DNA of 35,800 bases from an uncultured Pelagibacteraceae bacterium (GTDB lineage Bacteria > Pseudomonadota > Alphaproteobacteria > Pelagibacterales > Pelagibacteraceae): the NCBI GenBank assembly GCA_902623785.1, contig CACNVG010000009.1, positions 1 through 35,800 of the forward strand, read 5' to 3'. Shown here piece by piece: positions 16,026-27,548 of this stretch. Numbering within the stretch: position 1 is the stretch's first letter; every line of letters begins with the position of its first letter. Both the position numbers and the translations under genes were made by a program. The notes beneath the pieces are model-generated. The model ran no database searches. It had not been told where the DNA came from and was given only the letters and a program-made list of their open reading frames with translations.

Positions 16026-17219
16026 TTGAATAAAAAACAAAAAGTAAACTCAAAAAAAAAATCAATTTTTAACCCAGGTATTTTAGTTCTTGAAAACAAA
16101 TCAATTTTTAATGGAATTGGTATTGGATACGAAGGCACTGCCACAGGAGAAGTTTGTTTCAATACTTCAATCACAGGTTATCAAGAAATAATTTCTGATC
16201 CATCTTATGCGGGACAAATTATTAATTTTACCTTTCCCCACATTGGTAATGTTGGGACTAATAAACAAGATAACGAGTCAGAAAAAGTCTGGACTAGAGG
16301 TGTAATATTCAATTCAGAGATTACTAATCCGTCAAACTATAGATCTTTAATTGAATTGGATTTGTGGCTCAAAAAAAATAAAATTGTTGGTTTAACTGGT
16401 TTAGATACCAGAAGTTTAACAAACCTAATAAGAGATAAGGGAGCGCCAAGGGGAACAATTTCTCACAGAAAAAAAGGTGTTTTTCCTGTAAAAAAATTTA
16501 TTAACAAAACATTAAAATGGCCGGGTCTCAATGGTCTAGATTTAGCAAAAACGGTTTCTACTAAAAATAAATTTACTTGGAAGGGATTACAAACTTGGAC
16601 AAAAAAAAATGGTTTTAAAAAAATAAAAAAAAAAAAATTTAAGATAGTTGCAATTGATTATGGAATAAAAACAAATATTTTAAGATATTTTTCAAATTTT
16701 TACTGTGATGTAGTTGTCGTACCATGTGATGCTTCAGCTGAGTATATCATGACACTGAAACCAAGTGGAATTTTTTTATCAAATGGCCCTGGTGACCCCG
16801 CGGCCACAGGCGTATATGCAATTAAAATTATAAAAAATCTTATTAAAAAAGGTTTGCCAATTTTTGGAATTTGTCTTGGACATCAATTATTAGCGCTTGC
16901 ATTAGGTGGTAAAACCAAAAAGATGAAGCTAGGACACAGGGGTGCAAATCATCCTGTCAAAAATCTTAAAAATAATAAAGTTGAAATTACAAGTCAAAAT
17001 CATGGGTTTGAGGTTACCAAAAATAATCTGCCATTTAAAATTGAAATCACACACAGATCTTTGTTTGACAATAGTATTGAGGGTATCAAATTAAAGAATA
17101 AGCCAGTTTTTTCAGTACAGTACCATCCTGAATCAAACCCAGGCCCTCAGGACAGTCATTATCTATTTAATAACTTTATTATGGAAGTAAAAAAGTATGC
17201 CAAAAAGAAAAGACATTAA
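16026..17219 (+). CDS. carA: Carbamoyl-phosphate synthase small subunit (TTG start)
   Basis: This is the glutaminase subunit that releases ammonia from glutamine for carbamoyl phosphate, the precursor of arginine and pyrimidines. It has 397 residues. The N-terminal CPSase domain begins after a lysine-rich stretch ([19 protein letters not shown], 19-37). The class I amidotransferase domain has SNGPGDP (252-258), the nucleophile C283 in [15 protein letters not shown], and H367 and E369 in YHPESNPGP. The start must be TTG at 16026: a TAA codon lies directly before it in frame, no in-frame ATG lies near the N-terminus, and the nearby ATG at 16015 is out of frame and soon stops. Its end overlaps carB by 23 bp in another frame. 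Confidence 0.96.
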   Translation: MNKKQKVNSKKKSIFNPGILVLENKSIFNGIGIGYEGTATGEVCFNTSITGYQEIISDPSYAGQIINFTFPHIGNVGTNKQDNESEKVWTRGVIFNSEITNPSNYRSLIELDLWLKKNKIVGLTGLDTRSLTNLIRDKGAPRGTISHRKKGVFPVKKFINKTLKWPGLNGLDLAKTVSTKNKFTWKGLQTWTKKNGFKKIKKKKFKIVAIDYGIKTNILRYFSNFYCDVVVVPCDASAEYIMTLKPSGIFLSNGPGDPAATGVYAIKIIKNLIKKGLPIFGICLGHQLLALALGGKTKKMKLGHRGANHPVKNLKNNKVEITSQNHGFEVTKNNLPFKIEITHRSLFDNSIEGIKLKNKPVFSVQYHPESNPGPQDSHYLFNNFIMEVKKYAKKKRH

Positions 17220-20200
17220 AAAAATTTTGGTAATTGGTGCAGGTCCGATCATTATTGGTCAAGCTTGTGAGTTTGATTACTCGGGAACTCAAGCATGTAA
17301 AGCACTTAAAGATGAAGGTTATAAAGTCATTTTAGTCAATTCCAATCCTGCAACAATAATGACAGATCCTGAAGTTGCAGATCAAACATACATTGAGCCA
17401 ATATCTATTGAGGTCCTCGAAGAAATAATTAAGAAAGAAAAACCAAATGCTATTCTACCTACAATGGGAGGACAAACAGCATTGAACCTGGCTTTGAAGG
17501 CGGAAAAAAATGGATTGTTAAAAAAATATAAGATTGAGTTAATTGGAGCAAATTCTAAAGCAATTGCTAATGCAGAAGATAGAAAAAAATTTAGAAAAAA
17601 TATGTCAGATATTGGTATTGATCTTCCAAAATCTGAGATACTAAACAATTTTAAAAATGCTTCAAAGTGTTTAAAAAAAATTGGATTGCCGGCAATTATT
17701 AGACCCTCGTTTACTCTAGGCGGGCTTGGAGGTGGAATAGCAAGAACAAAAAAGGATTTTTTTAAAATTGTTAAAGGTGGACTTCACGAGTCTCCTCAAA
17801 ATCAAGTACTTGTAGAGGAATGTCTTGATGGTTGGAAAGAATTTGAGATGGAGGTCGTTAGAGATAAAAATGATAATTGTATAATAATTTGCTCAATTGA
17901 AAATATAGATCCAATGGGAACACATACGGGTGACTCCGTTACAATAGCTCCCGCGTTAACACTAACAGATAAGGAATATCAAGTGATGAGAAACGCTTCG
18001 ATTGCATGTTTAAGAAAAATTGGTGTTGAAACTGGAGGTTCAAATGTTCAGTTTGCAATTAATCCAAAAAATGGAAGAATGGTAATTATTGAGATGAATC
18101 CTCGGGTATCTCGATCATCTGCTTTAGCATCAAAGGCAACAGGTTTTCCAATTGCAAAAGTCGCGGCAAAACTTGCTGTTGGATACACCTTAGACGAACT
18201 TCAAAATGAAATTACAAAAGTTACTCCAGCATCATTTGAACCAACTATAGATTATGTAGTCACGAAAATACCAAGATTTACTTTTGAAAAGTTTCAAGAT
18301 ACTAAAGCAATTTTAGGCACCTCAATGAGATCAGTTGGGGAAGCAATGGCTATAGGCAGAAATTTCAAAGAATCGTTTCAAAAGGCACTTGTGTCTCTTG
18401 AGGTAGGTTTGAGTGGACTAGATGACATTTTAAATTATTCAAAAAAAGAAATAATTAAAAAATTAAAAGAGAATATACCAAACAAATTGTTACTGATAGC
18501 GGAGGCTTTTAGAAAGAAAGTTTCTTTAGATAAAATTTATAAGTTATCAAAAGTTGATCCTTGGTTTTTAAATCAAATTAAAGAAATAGTAGACGATGAA
18601 AATAGAATTAAGTTTAATGGTTTACCAAAAAACTACATAGAATTTAATAGAATTAAATCATGTGGATTTTCGGATAAAAGGTTATCTAAACTTACAAAAT
18701 TAAAAGAGGAAGTTGTTAAAAGAAAAAGGAAAGTTTTGAAAGTGGTTCCAGTTTTCAAAAAAGTTGACACATGTGCTGCAGAATTTAAATCATTTACTCC
18801 ATATATGTATTCGACATACCAAAGAAATTTTGCTCAAAATTCTGAGTGTGAAGCAAATCCAAGTAATAAAAAAAAAATCATTATATTAGGTGGAGGTCCC
18901 AACAGAATTGGACAAGGTATTGAATTTGACTATTGTTGTTGTCAAGCTAGTTTTTCACTTAAAGATGCAGGATATGAAACAATAATGATAAACTGTAATC
19001 CCGAGACAGTTTCTACCGATTATGACACAAGCGACAGACTTTATTTTGAGCCTTTAATAGATGAATATGTGGAAAATATAATTTTAAAAGAAAAATCAAA
19101 AGGGAATCTATTAGGTATAATTGCACAATTTGGAGGACAGACTCCTATTAAACTCGCAAAATTTCTTGACCAAAATAAGTTGCCAATTCTCGGAACTCAA
19201 TATTCATCAATTGATCTCGCAGAGGATAGAGACAGGTTTAGAGATTTATTGATTAAATTAAATTTAAAACAAGCAGAAAGTGGAATTGCTAAAAGTTTTA
19301 ACTCTGCAGTTAAAATAGCTCGTAAAATTGGTCTTCCAGTAGTAGTACGTCCCTCTTATGTCTTGGGTGGGAGAGCTATGGAAATTGTTCACGATGAGGA
19401 TCAATTAAAAAAGTTTATTAAACAGGCTTTTGATGCGTCGGAAAATAATCCAATTTTAATTGATAAGTTTATTGATAATGCAATGGAAGTTGATGTTGAT
19501 GCGATTGCAGATGGAAAAGATGTTTACGTTGCAGGTATTATGCAACATATAGAGGAAGCAGGTATACATTCTGGAGACTCTGCTTGCTGTTTGCCGCCAG
19601 TATCAATTAAAGAAAACATATTAAAAGAGATAAAAGTTCAAACAAGAAAATTGGCTTTGGCTATGAATGTTAAAGGTTTTTTAAATATTCAATTTGCAAT
19701 TAAAAAGGATGAAATTTTTGTTATAGAAGTGAACCCGCGGGCGAGCAGAACTGTTCCATTTGTTTCAAAAGCTAACGGTATCCCTTTAGCTAAAATTGCC
19801 TCTAGAATTATGGCTGGAGAAAAACTTTCTAAATACAATTTAAAATACAAGAAAAATAAGAGATATGCTGTTAAAGAAGCTGTCTTTCCATTTAATAAGT
19901 TTCCGGATAGCGATGTCCTGCTTGGTCCTGAAATGAAATCGACCGGAGAGGTTATGGGCTTTGATGAGGATTTTGGAATGGCAGTAGCAAAAAGTCAAAT
20001 TGCTGCCTCTAATTCTTTGCCAGTAGGAGGAATGGCATTTCTATCTGTGAAAGACTCGCACAAGCAGGAAATAATAGGAATAGCGCAAAGATTAAAAAAA
20101 TTTGGTTTTACTATTTCAGGAACAAAAGGAACTTCAAAAGTTTTGAATAACAACGGTATTAAATGTAAAACAATTAACAAAGTAAGTAGTGGTCGACCAC

Positions 20201-20421
20201 ATATCGTTGATGTTTTAAATTCAAAAAAGATTTCTTTGGTAATAAATACTGGAGGAGGAAATAGCGAACACAGAATTAACGACGCAAAGGCGTTAAGAAG
20301 AGGAGCATTGGCAAACAAAATCCCCTACTGCACAAACATGTCAACTGCTTATTCTTTTTTAGAAGCTATTAAATCTCTGAAAACTAAAAAGTTAGGCGTT
20401 AAATCTATTCAGGATATCTAG
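17197..20421 (+). CDS. carB: Carbamoyl-phosphate synthase large subunit
   Basis: This 1074-residue synthetase subunit makes carbamoyl phosphate from bicarbonate, ammonia and two ATP. The duplicated structure is plain: the first half starts with [20 protein letters not shown] (11-30) and the second, from about residue 564, with [19 protein letters not shown]. Each half carries an ATP-grasp domain, seen as [14 protein letters not shown] and [16 protein letters not shown], and each ends with an ATP-site [15 protein letters not shown] / [15 protein letters not shown] block. The allosteric MGS-like domain occupies roughly the last 110 residues ([16 protein letters not shown] near 968). Length and domain order match E. 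coli CarB. The gene overlaps carA by 23 bp, and its stop interlocks with that of the facing gene on the palindrome CTAG (20418-20421). Confidence 0.98.
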   Translation: MPKRKDIKKILVIGAGPIIIGQACEFDYSGTQACKALKDEGYKVILVNSNPATIMTDPEVADQTYIEPISIEVLEEIIKKEKPNAILPTMGGQTALNLALKAEKNGLLKKYKIELIGANSKAIANAEDRKKFRKNMSDIGIDLPKSEILNNFKNASKCLKKIGLPAIIRPSFTLGGLGGGIARTKKDFFKIVKGGLHESPQNQVLVEECLDGWKEFEMEVVRDKNDNCIIICSIENIDPMGTHTGDSVTIAPALTLTDKEYQVMRNASIACLRKIGVETGGSNVQFAINPKNGRMVIIEMNPRVSRSSALASKATGFPIAKVAAKLAVGYTLDELQNEITKVTPASFEPTIDYVVTKIPRFTFEKFQDTKAILGTSMRSVGEAMAIGRNFKESFQKALVSLEVGLSGLDDILNYSKKEIIKKLKENIPNKLLLIAEAFRKKVSLDKIYKLSKVDPWFLNQIKEIVDDENRIKFNGLPKNYIEFNRIKSCGFSDKRLSKLTKLKEEVVKRKRKVLKVVPVFKKVDTCAAEFKSFTPYMYSTYQRNFAQNSECEANPSNKKKIIILGGGPNRIGQGIEFDYCCCQASFSLKDAGYETIMINCNPETVSTDYDTSDRLYFEPLIDEYVENIILKEKSKGNLLGIIAQFGGQTPIKLAKFLDQNKLPILGTQYSSIDLAEDRDRFRDLLIKLNLKQAESGIAKSFNSAVKIARKIGLPVVVRPSYVLGGRAMEIVHDEDQLKKFIKQAFDASENNPILIDKFIDNAMEVDVDAIADGKDVYVAGIMQHIEEAGIHSGDSACCLPPVSIKENILKEIKVQTRKLALAMNVKGFLNIQFAIKKDEIFVIEVNPRASRTVPFVSKANGIPLAKIASRIMAGEKLSKYNLKYKKNKRYAVKEAVFPFNKFPDSDVLLGPEMKSTGEVMGFDEDFGMAVAKSQIAASNSLPVGGMAFLSVKDSHKQEIIGIAQRLKKFGFTISGTKGTSKVLNNNGIKCKTINKVSSGRPHIVDVLNSKKISLVINTGGGNSEHRINDAKALRRGALANKIPYCTNMSTAYSFLEAIKSLKTKKLGVKSIQDI

Positions 20422-21080
20422 TCGACTTTCCAGTCAGTTTTAAAAGTTACGTAGTTCACTTGTAGGCATCTTCTCTCTTTACGAATTTCTTTTTTTTCCA
20501 TACCATGCCATGTACCTGGACCACTAGTGAAAAAATAACCATAATTATCTTTATAAGGCATTGTCTTTACTTTTTTCAGGTCGTTATTGTAAAAGTCAGT
20601 TCCTAAGTCTTCACTTTCATTTGTTTTATTAACAAATAGCAAACACGACATTAATTTTTCTTCAATATCACAATGTGGTTTTAACCAAAAACCTTTCCTA
20701 TCACATATGACTTCAACTCTTACATAAGAATTTGACAAATCTTTACCAACAAGTTTAGAGACTTTTTCATGAGTTTTCTTGCTCTGAAGCTCTTTAATCA
20801 ATTTCATTAAGTTAGGGAATTCATTTGAATTATCTTTTGTTATGAAGCATCTAAACTTAAGCGCTTGTCCACCATGAGACAACCCTTTCCTAAATTCTGG
20901 AGCTCCACCATCGATTGCTCTTGTCCCATCATAATTCAAATCATGTTCAATGGGATTTGCAATATCAGCTTTGATTATTTCGTTAATTTGTTCATCGGTA
21001 AGAGGTTTGTCCAATTCCCAATGTAAAAATGGGTCTTCAAATTTCTTCGATTTATTTTCTAGAGAATTTAAAAATGACAT
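20418..21080 (-). CDS. Putative 2-oxoglutarate/Fe(II)-dependent dioxygenase-like protein
   Basis: I do not recognise a named family. The 220-residue protein has a likely double-stranded beta-helix core: KPHCDIEEK at 134-142 gives an HxD pair (H136, D138). After LGTDFYNND (159-167), the segment [18 protein letters not shown] (180-197) supplies a distal histidine (H192), and arginines at 200, 203 and 204 could bind the 2-oxoglutarate carboxylate. This HxD...H...R order is the iron facial triad of such oxygenases, and the GTWHG ending resembles proteins that hydroxylate other macromolecules or small molecules. No signal peptide is seen. It overlaps the upstream ELM1-family gene by one base (TAATG), so the two are co-translated. 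Function and substrate are unknown. Confidence 0.6.
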   Translation of the reverse strand: MSFLNSLENKSKKFEDPFLHWELDKPLTDEQINEIIKADIANPIEHDLNYDGTRAIDGGAPEFRKGLSHGGQALKFRCFITKDNSNEFPNLMKLIKELQSKKTHEKVSKLVGKDLSNSYVRVEVICDRKGFWLKPHCDIEEKLMSCLLFVNKTNESEDLGTDFYNNDLKKVKTMPYKDNYGYFFTSGPGTWHGMEKKEIRKERRCLQVNYVTFKTDWKVD

Positions 21081-22015
21081 TATAATTTCTGTTTTATTAA
21101 ATTTGCAATTCTATTAGTTTCATCAAGTTTTTCATATTTCCATATTTCTAAACTATTATTTAAATTTTTTATAATATTTAATTTACTAAACAAGTCCCTA
21201 AATTGCCTAAACCTATGATCGTCTCTTTTTGGTGGTATTTGAGCTACATATATTGGTTTTCCAGTTAAAGCAGCTTCGGAAATCATCGAAGTCGAGTCAC
21301 AAGTCACCACTAAAAATTTAGCGATGGACAGACCACTTAAATAAGCTTTTTTGTCAACATTTTGAATAACAAGATTTTCACTTCCAAAGAATTTATTCGC
21401 GTAATCAATGGTGTCAGCTGGAGTTCTCATGGAGGGAATAATAATAATTTGAAGATTATTTTTTTCTGCTAAACCCTTAATGTTTTCAAAAATCCTACTC
21501 AAGTTCTTTTTATCGTATTTGTAATACTTGTTAGGACCTCCTAAAATAAGAAGTATTTGTTGTTTATTTTTATCAATCTTATCACATAAGTACCCATGAT
21601 TTTTTTCAATTTCTTTTAAAGTGAGATAATGCAAAGCACCTTTAGAGCTGATGATATTTTTACCGTTTAAGCCATCATGCTCAGGAACAATCACATAATC
21701 GAAATTTGATAATGATACTTTTGGATCTTGAATATGAATATTTACAATTTTTTTAGTTGAATTCTTTTTAAGATATAATGAAGGTATGACACTTTTTCTT
21801 CCACAAGAAATTACTAAATCAATTTCTGGTACAGTGAATTTTTTAAAAAATAAATTTGAAACAGGAGTTATTTTTGGGGGAAGAAGTTTTGCTAAAAAGT
21901 TTATTTCAACTTTTTGGTGAATGTAATCAATGCCTAATGCTTTAGCCAATCCTTCGACTTGACTTATCATACCATGCATTCCCTCTGTTAATAATAACCC
22001 TTTTAATTTAGACAT
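21080..22015 (-). CDS. ELM1-family (DUF1022) GT-B-like protein
   Basis: This 311-residue protein belongs to the family named after the plant mitochondrial fission factor ELM1, common in alphaproteobacteria. Its bacterial role is not established, though the two-lobed Rossmann layout resembles GT-B glycosyltransferases. The first lobe has LLLTEGMHGMISQVEGLAKA at 7-26, ISCGRKSVIPSL at 69-80, HIQDP at 94-98 and VIVPEHDGL at 108-116. The second lobe has LLILGGPNKYYKYD at 155-168, TCDSTSMISEAALTGKP at 238-254 (the typical nucleotide-sugar-facing site) and a final DDHRFRQF block. Its start is only 21 bp from the divergent trxB. Its last base is the first base of the dioxygenase-like gene, suggesting a joint function. 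Confidence 0.8.
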   Translation of the reverse strand: MSKLKGLLLTEGMHGMISQVEGLAKALGIDYIHQKVEINFLAKLLPPKITPVSNLFFKKFTVPEIDLVISCGRKSVIPSLYLKKNSTKKIVNIHIQDPKVSLSNFDYVIVPEHDGLNGKNIISSKGALHYLTLKEIEKNHGYLCDKIDKNKQQILLILGGPNKYYKYDKKNLSRIFENIKGLAEKNNLQIIIIPSMRTPADTIDYANKFFGSENLVIQNVDKKAYLSGLSIAKFLVVTCDSTSMISEAALTGKPIYVAQIPPKRDDHRFRQFRDLFSKLNIIKNLNNSLEIWKYEKLDETNRIANLIKQKL

Positions 22016-22036
22016 AAATTACTATATAGCTTTGAT

Positions 22037-22981
22037 ATGAATCAAAATCCAACTAAACACACAAAAGTGTTAATAATTGGGTCTGGCCCAGCCGGATATA
22101 CTGCAGCAGTTTATGCTGCTAGAGCTATGTTGAATCCAATTTTAGTTCATGGAATGGAACCTGGTGGACAATTAACTACAACTACAGATGTTGAGAATTA
22201 TCCTGGATTTGCAAAAGTAATTCAAGGTCCTTGGCTAATGGACCAAATGAAGGATCAAGCTAAAGCTGTTGGAACTGAAATGATTGAAGATCATATTTCA
22301 TCTGTTAATTTTAAGTCTAAGCCTTTTGAAGCTATTGGTGAAAGTGGTAAAAAATATACTGCAGATTCAATTATCATTTCTACAGGCGCTCAAGCAAGAT
22401 GGTTAAATCTCGAGTCTGAAAAAAAATTTAGAGGCTTTGGAGTTTCTGCATGTGCTACATGTGACGGTTTCTTTTTTAAAGAAAAAACTGTTGCGGTAGT
22501 TGGTGGTGGAAATGCTGCCGTTGAAGAAGCAATGTTTCTCACAAAATTTGCTTCAAAAGTAAAATTAATACATAGGAGAGATACTTTACGAGCAGAAAAA
22601 ATGCTGCAAAAAAAACTTATGGATAATAAAAAAATTGAGATTATTTGGGACTCAGTTGTTGAGGAGATTGTGGGGGATGATGATCCTAAAAATGTTAAAG
22701 GCTTGAAAATAAAAAATGTTAAGAATAACAACATAAGTGATTTAAAAATAGATGGATTATTTATTGCGATTGGTCATGATCCTGCAACTCAACTGTTTAA
22801 AGATCAATTAAAAATGGATAAAGAAGGTTATTTGATTACAAAGCCTGACTCCACAGAAACAAATGTTCCAGGAATATTTGCTGCTGGCGATGTGAAAGAC
22901 AAAATTTTTAGACAAGCGGTTACAGCAGCAGGTATGGGATGTATGGCTGCTTTAGAGGCTGAGAAATACCTGGCAGGTTAA
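22037..22981 (+). CDS. trxB: Thioredoxin-disulfide reductase
   Basis: This flavoenzyme reduces thioredoxin with NADPH, supplying electrons for ribonucleotide reduction and repair of oxidised proteins. The 314 residues match the low-molecular-weight bacterial type. It shows FAD-binding IIGSGPAGYTAAVYAARA at 13-30, the EPGGQLTTTTDVENYPGF block at 41-58, and the redox-active CATC at 139-142. NADPH-binding VVGGGNAAVEEA at 154-165 with the following HRR (179-181), and the second FAD motif GIFAAGDVKD at 279-288, are also clear. It is divergent from the ELM1-family gene with only 21 bp between start codons, so its promoter must extend into that gene. It ends 3 bp before the facing aminotransferase gene. 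Confidence 0.97.
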   Translation: MNQNPTKHTKVLIIGSGPAGYTAAVYAARAMLNPILVHGMEPGGQLTTTTDVENYPGFAKVIQGPWLMDQMKDQAKAVGTEMIEDHISSVNFKSKPFEAIGESGKKYTADSIIISTGAQARWLNLESEKKFRGFGVSACATCDGFFFKEKTVAVVGGGNAAVEEAMFLTKFASKVKLIHRRDTLRAEKMLQKKLMDNKKIEIIWDSVVEEIVGDDDPKNVKGLKIKNVKNNNISDLKIDGLFIAIGHDPATQLFKDQLKMDKEGYLITKPDSTETNVPGIFAAGDVKDKIFRQAVTAAGMGCMAALEAEKYLAG

Positions 22982-22984
22982 ATA

Positions 22985-24196
<1,212 letters not shown>

Positions 24197-24220
24197 TTAT
24201 TTTATTACTTTGTTTAATAT

Positions 24221-26395
24221 ATGCAAAATACATATCAAGATTTAATTACCGATTTAGAGGGAAAAAAACCACAAATCAGTGGAAAACTTGAGGGAGGTAA
24301 GAAGTTTAAAATAATTTCAAATTTTACACCCGCGGGTGATCAACCAGAAGCAATTAAAAAACTGGTCTCTGGGGCTAATAAAGAACAATTTAATCAAGTT
24401 TTATTGGGAGTTACGGGATCAGGTAAAACTTTCACAATGGCAAAAGTTATTGAAGCTACGAATAGACCAGCTTTAATATTGGCCCCAAACAAAACATTAG
24501 CAGCTCAACTTTACGGCGAAATGAAAACTTTTTTTCCTGAAAATGCCGTGGAGTATTTTGTTTCATATTACGACTACTATACACCTGAAGCTTACGTGCC
24601 AAGGTCAGATACATATATCGAAAAAGAAGCTTCAATAAATGAACAGATCGATAGAATGCGTCACTCAGCTACAAGATCTTTATTAGAAAGAGATGATGTG
24701 CTTATTGTTGCGAGTGTATCATGTATTTATGGATTGGGTTCAGTAGAGGCTTACAGTAAAATGACACTGACACTCCAAAAAAATTATGAATATAACAGGG
24801 AGCAAATAATTAAATCTTTTGTTGCTTTACAATACAAAAGAAATGATCAAAACTTTTATAGAGGCACTTTTAGAGTAAGGGGTGAAAATCTAGAAATTTT
24901 CCCTTCACATTTAGAAGATAGAGCCTGGAGAATAAGTCTCTTTGGGAATAAGCTTGAACAAATAGAAGAATTTGATCCTTTGACTGGTGATAAAGTAAGA
25001 GATTTAAACTTAATAAAAGTTTATGCAAACAGTCACTACATTACACCAAAACCTACTGTAGAGCAGGCAGTGATAAATATCCGAAAAGAATTAGAGCTTA
25101 CACTTAAAAAACATAAATCTGAAAATAAGTTATTAGAGGCACAAAGACTAGAGGAGAGAACAAAGTTTGACTTAGAAATGATAGAGGCTACTGGATCTTG
25201 CGCGGGAATTGAGAACTATTCAAGATTTTTATCTGGTAGAAAACCGGGTGAACCTCCACCGACTCTATTCGAGTACTTTCCAGATAATGCAATTATATTT
25301 GTTGACGAGTCTCATGTAACAGTACCTCAATTAAATGGGATGTATAAAGGAGATAGATCAAGAAAAAGTACACTTGCTGAATATGGATTCAGATTACCTT
25401 CGTGTATGGATAATAGGCCATTAAAATTTGAAGAATGGGATTTAATGAGAACACAAACCATCTTTGTTTCAGCAACCCCAGGACCGTGGGAATTAGAGCA
25501 GACAAAAGGAAAATATATAGACCAAGTTATTAGACCCACTGGATTAATTGATCCAGAGGTAGAGGTAAGACCAGCAAAAAATCAGGTAGATGATTTAATG
25601 CATGAGTGTAAAAAAGTTGTTGAAAAGAATTATAGAGTTCTAGTTACTACTTTAACAAAAAAAATGGCAGAGGATTTGACTGAGTATCTCCATGAGAATG
25701 GAATTAAAGTTAGATATCTTCACTCGGATATCGACACACTTGAAAGGATAGAAATTATGCGGGACCTTCGTATGGGTGTTTTTGATGTTTTGGTTGGAAT
25801 TAACTTATTAAGAGAAGGGCTTGATATACCTGAATGTGCATTGGTTGGTATTTTAGATGCAGATAAAGAAGGGTTTCTAAGATCTGAAACATCTTTAATT
25901 CAAACAATTGGAAGGGCTGCAAGAAATGTCGAAGGGAAAGTAATCTTATATGCAGATAAAGAAACAAAAAGTATTAAAAAAGCAATACTGGAAACAAAAA
26001 GAAGGAGGGAAATTCAATTAGATTATAACAAAAAAAATAAAATTGACGCTAAATCAATTAAAAAAGAAATAAGCGATATTTTAGAAAGTGTTTACGAAAA
26101 AGATTACGTAAAAATTAGTGAGGGATCAAATATAGGTGGCAATTTAAAAAAACACTTAAAGGGTCTAAATAAAAAAATGAAAGATGCTGCATCTAATTTA
26201 GAGTTTGAAGAAGCGGCTAAATTAAGAGATGAGATTAGAAAATTGGAAAGTACTGAACTTGAAATTACTTTAAATCCTAAAATAAGACAATATGATGTAA
26301 AAAATAAGCTTTATCCTAAAGGTAGATCCACACTAGGAATGCCAGGAACTAAGGTAACTAAAAAAAGAGATAGAAAGTGGAAGCACAAAAAATAA
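24221..26395 (+). CDS. uvrB: Excinuclease ABC subunit B
   Basis: UvrB verifies DNA damage and loads UvrC for incision in nucleotide excision repair. The protein has 724 residues, about 50 more than E. coli, mainly from a short N-terminal extension and a basic tail. It shows the Walker A motif GVTGSGKT at 63-70, the damage-probing hairpin [20 protein letters not shown] about 115-135, helicase motif VDESHVT near 361, the [10 protein letters not shown] motif, and TIGRAARN in motif VI. A UVR coiled-coil domain ([20 protein letters not shown], near 647-666) for UvrC contact follows. The last 37 residues are lysine-rich, as in many alphaproteobacterial UvrBs. Its 3' end overlaps the SDR gene by 19 bp, starting a five-gene overlapping run. 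Confidence 0.97.
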   Translation: MQNTYQDLITDLEGKKPQISGKLEGGKKFKIISNFTPAGDQPEAIKKLVSGANKEQFNQVLLGVTGSGKTFTMAKVIEATNRPALILAPNKTLAAQLYGEMKTFFPENAVEYFVSYYDYYTPEAYVPRSDTYIEKEASINEQIDRMRHSATRSLLERDDVLIVASVSCIYGLGSVEAYSKMTLTLQKNYEYNREQIIKSFVALQYKRNDQNFYRGTFRVRGENLEIFPSHLEDRAWRISLFGNKLEQIEEFDPLTGDKVRDLNLIKVYANSHYITPKPTVEQAVINIRKELELTLKKHKSENKLLEAQRLEERTKFDLEMIEATGSCAGIENYSRFLSGRKPGEPPPTLFEYFPDNAIIFVDESHVTVPQLNGMYKGDRSRKSTLAEYGFRLPSCMDNRPLKFEEWDLMRTQTIFVSATPGPWELEQTKGKYIDQVIRPTGLIDPEVEVRPAKNQVDDLMHECKKVVEKNYRVLVTTLTKKMAEDLTEYLHENGIKVRYLHSDIDTLERIEIMRDLRMGVFDVLVGINLLREGLDIPECALVGILDADKEGFLRSETSLIQTIGRAARNVEGKVILYADKETKSIKKAILETKRRREIQLDYNKKNKIDAKSIKKEISDILESVYEKDYVKISEGSNIGGNLKKHLKGLNKKMKDAASNLEFEEAAKLRDEIRKLESTELEITLNPKIRQYDVKNKLYPKGRSTLGMPGTKVTKKRDRKWKHKK

Positions 26396-27132
26396 TAATT
26401 ACTGGGGGAGCAACTAGAATAGGCGCTGCAATCGCTAGGAGTTTATCTGGAATTAATAAAGATATAGTCATTCATTATAATAAATCAAAATCGAAAGCTG
26501 AAAATTTAAAAAAAGAATTAATAAAAACAGGATCAAAGGTTTATCTTGTTAAAGGTGATTTAAAGAAAGAAAAAGATTTAAATAAAGTAATAAAATTCGC
26601 AAAATCGAAACTTAAATACTTTGATTGTTTGATAAATAATGCATCAATTTTTGAGAACGATAAGTTAGAAAATTTCACCTCAAGTAGTTGGGAAAAACAT
26701 TTATCTATAAATCTAAAAGCTCCAGCAATATTATCGAGAGAATTTGGAAAAAATATAAAAGGAAAAAATAACAATATAATAAACATTATTGATCAAAGGG
26801 TTTTTAAACTTACCCCATTTTTTTTTTCATATACTTTAAGTAAAACAGGCCTTTATACTTTGACAAAAACTAGCGCAATGAGCCTTGCGCCTCGTGTGAG
26901 AGTTAATGGAATAGCGCCTGGGCCAACTATTAAAAATAAAAGGCAATCAAAAGGTCACTTTAGAAGGCAATACCTATCAACACTTTTAAAAAAACAGGTA
27001 GACGTGGAAGAAATATGTAGTGCTGTTGACTTTTTTATCAAAAATAGTTCTATTACTGGACAAGTAATTTCAATTGATAGTGGTCAAAGCTTAAACTGGC
27101 AAACACCAGATGTCTTGAAAGGTAAGGAATGA
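26377..27132 (+). CDS. SDR, pteridine reductase / dihydromonapterin reductase-like
   Basis: This 251-residue short-chain dehydrogenase starts at GTG 26377. Two features point to the pteridine reductase (FolM/PTR1) branch. The cofactor loop reads TGGATRIG (9-16), with R14 where classical SDRs have glycine. The catalytic serine is replaced by D139, which lies 13 residues before Y152 of the YTLSK motif (K156), the same D-Y-K spacing I recall for PTR1. NNAS (87-90) and a PGPT loop near residue 187 are normal. It overlaps folB by 4 bp, which strengthens a role in pterin or folate reduction. Many SAR11-like streamlined genomes may use such an enzyme to support folate reduction. Substrate remains inferred. 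Confidence 0.78.
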   Translation: MEAQKIIITGGATRIGAAIARSLSGINKDIVIHYNKSKSKAENLKKELIKTGSKVYLVKGDLKKEKDLNKVIKFAKSKLKYFDCLINNASIFENDKLENFTSSSWEKHLSINLKAPAILSREFGKNIKGKNNNIINIIDQRVFKLTPFFFSYTLSKTGLYTLTKTSAMSLAPRVRVNGIAPGPTIKNKRQSKGHFRRQYLSTLLKKQVDVEEICSAVDFFIKNSSITGQVISIDSGQSLNWQTPDVLKGKE

Positions 27133-27548
27133 AAAGAAGTAATTTAAAGATCGTAAAAATAAATAAATCTAAAAAGCTTTTTAATTATGAAAAAAAAGTT
27201 CTTATAAAAGAATTATTGCTAGATCTTAAAATTGGGTATTTCGACTTTGAAAAAGAAAAAAAACAAAAAGTAAAGTTTTCACTTGAAATAGATTATGTGG
27301 ATAAAAAACCATCAAGTGATAAGGACATCAAATCAATTGTAAACTACGCAAAAATTGTAAGATTAATTAAAAAACTTGTTAAAAAAAAACATTACAATTT
27401 CCTTGAAACATTGGCAGAAGATGTTTTTGATGAACTTTTTAAAGATAAAAGAATAGACAAAATAAGCCTTCAAATAGAAAAACTAGAAATAATGAGAGAT
27501 TGCTCTTCTGTTGGAATACAAATCTCAAAAAAAAGAAGTCATGATTAG
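27129..27548 (+). CDS. folB: Dihydroneopterin aldolase
   Basis: FolB cleaves 7,8-dihydroneopterin to 6-hydroxymethyl-7,8-dihydropterin and glycolaldehyde in folate synthesis. The 139-residue protein carries about 25 extra residues at its N-terminus compared with E. coli. Family positions are [16 protein letters not shown] at 35-50 (E41 in the substrate site), NYAKI at 72-76 with Y73, [12 protein letters not shown] at 92-103, and IEKLEIM at 116-122 where K118 aligns with the catalytic lysine. The body is lysine-rich, as are the neighbouring proteins. It overlaps the pteridine-reductase-like SDR by 4 bp and uvrC by 8 bp, so it is embedded between repair genes. Confidence 0.85.
   Translation: MKRSNLKIVKINKSKKLFNYEKKVLIKELLLDLKIGYFDFEKEKKQKVKFSLEIDYVDKKPSSDKDIKSIVNYAKIVRLIKKLVKKKHYNFLETLAEDVFDELFKDKRIDKISLQIEKLEIMRDCSSVGIQISKKRSHD

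Noticed and set aside
27511-27540. TTG start for uvrC ten codons upstream
   Set aside because: It lies deep in folB and adds non-conserved residues. ATG 27541 is a better codon with a short 8-bp overlap.
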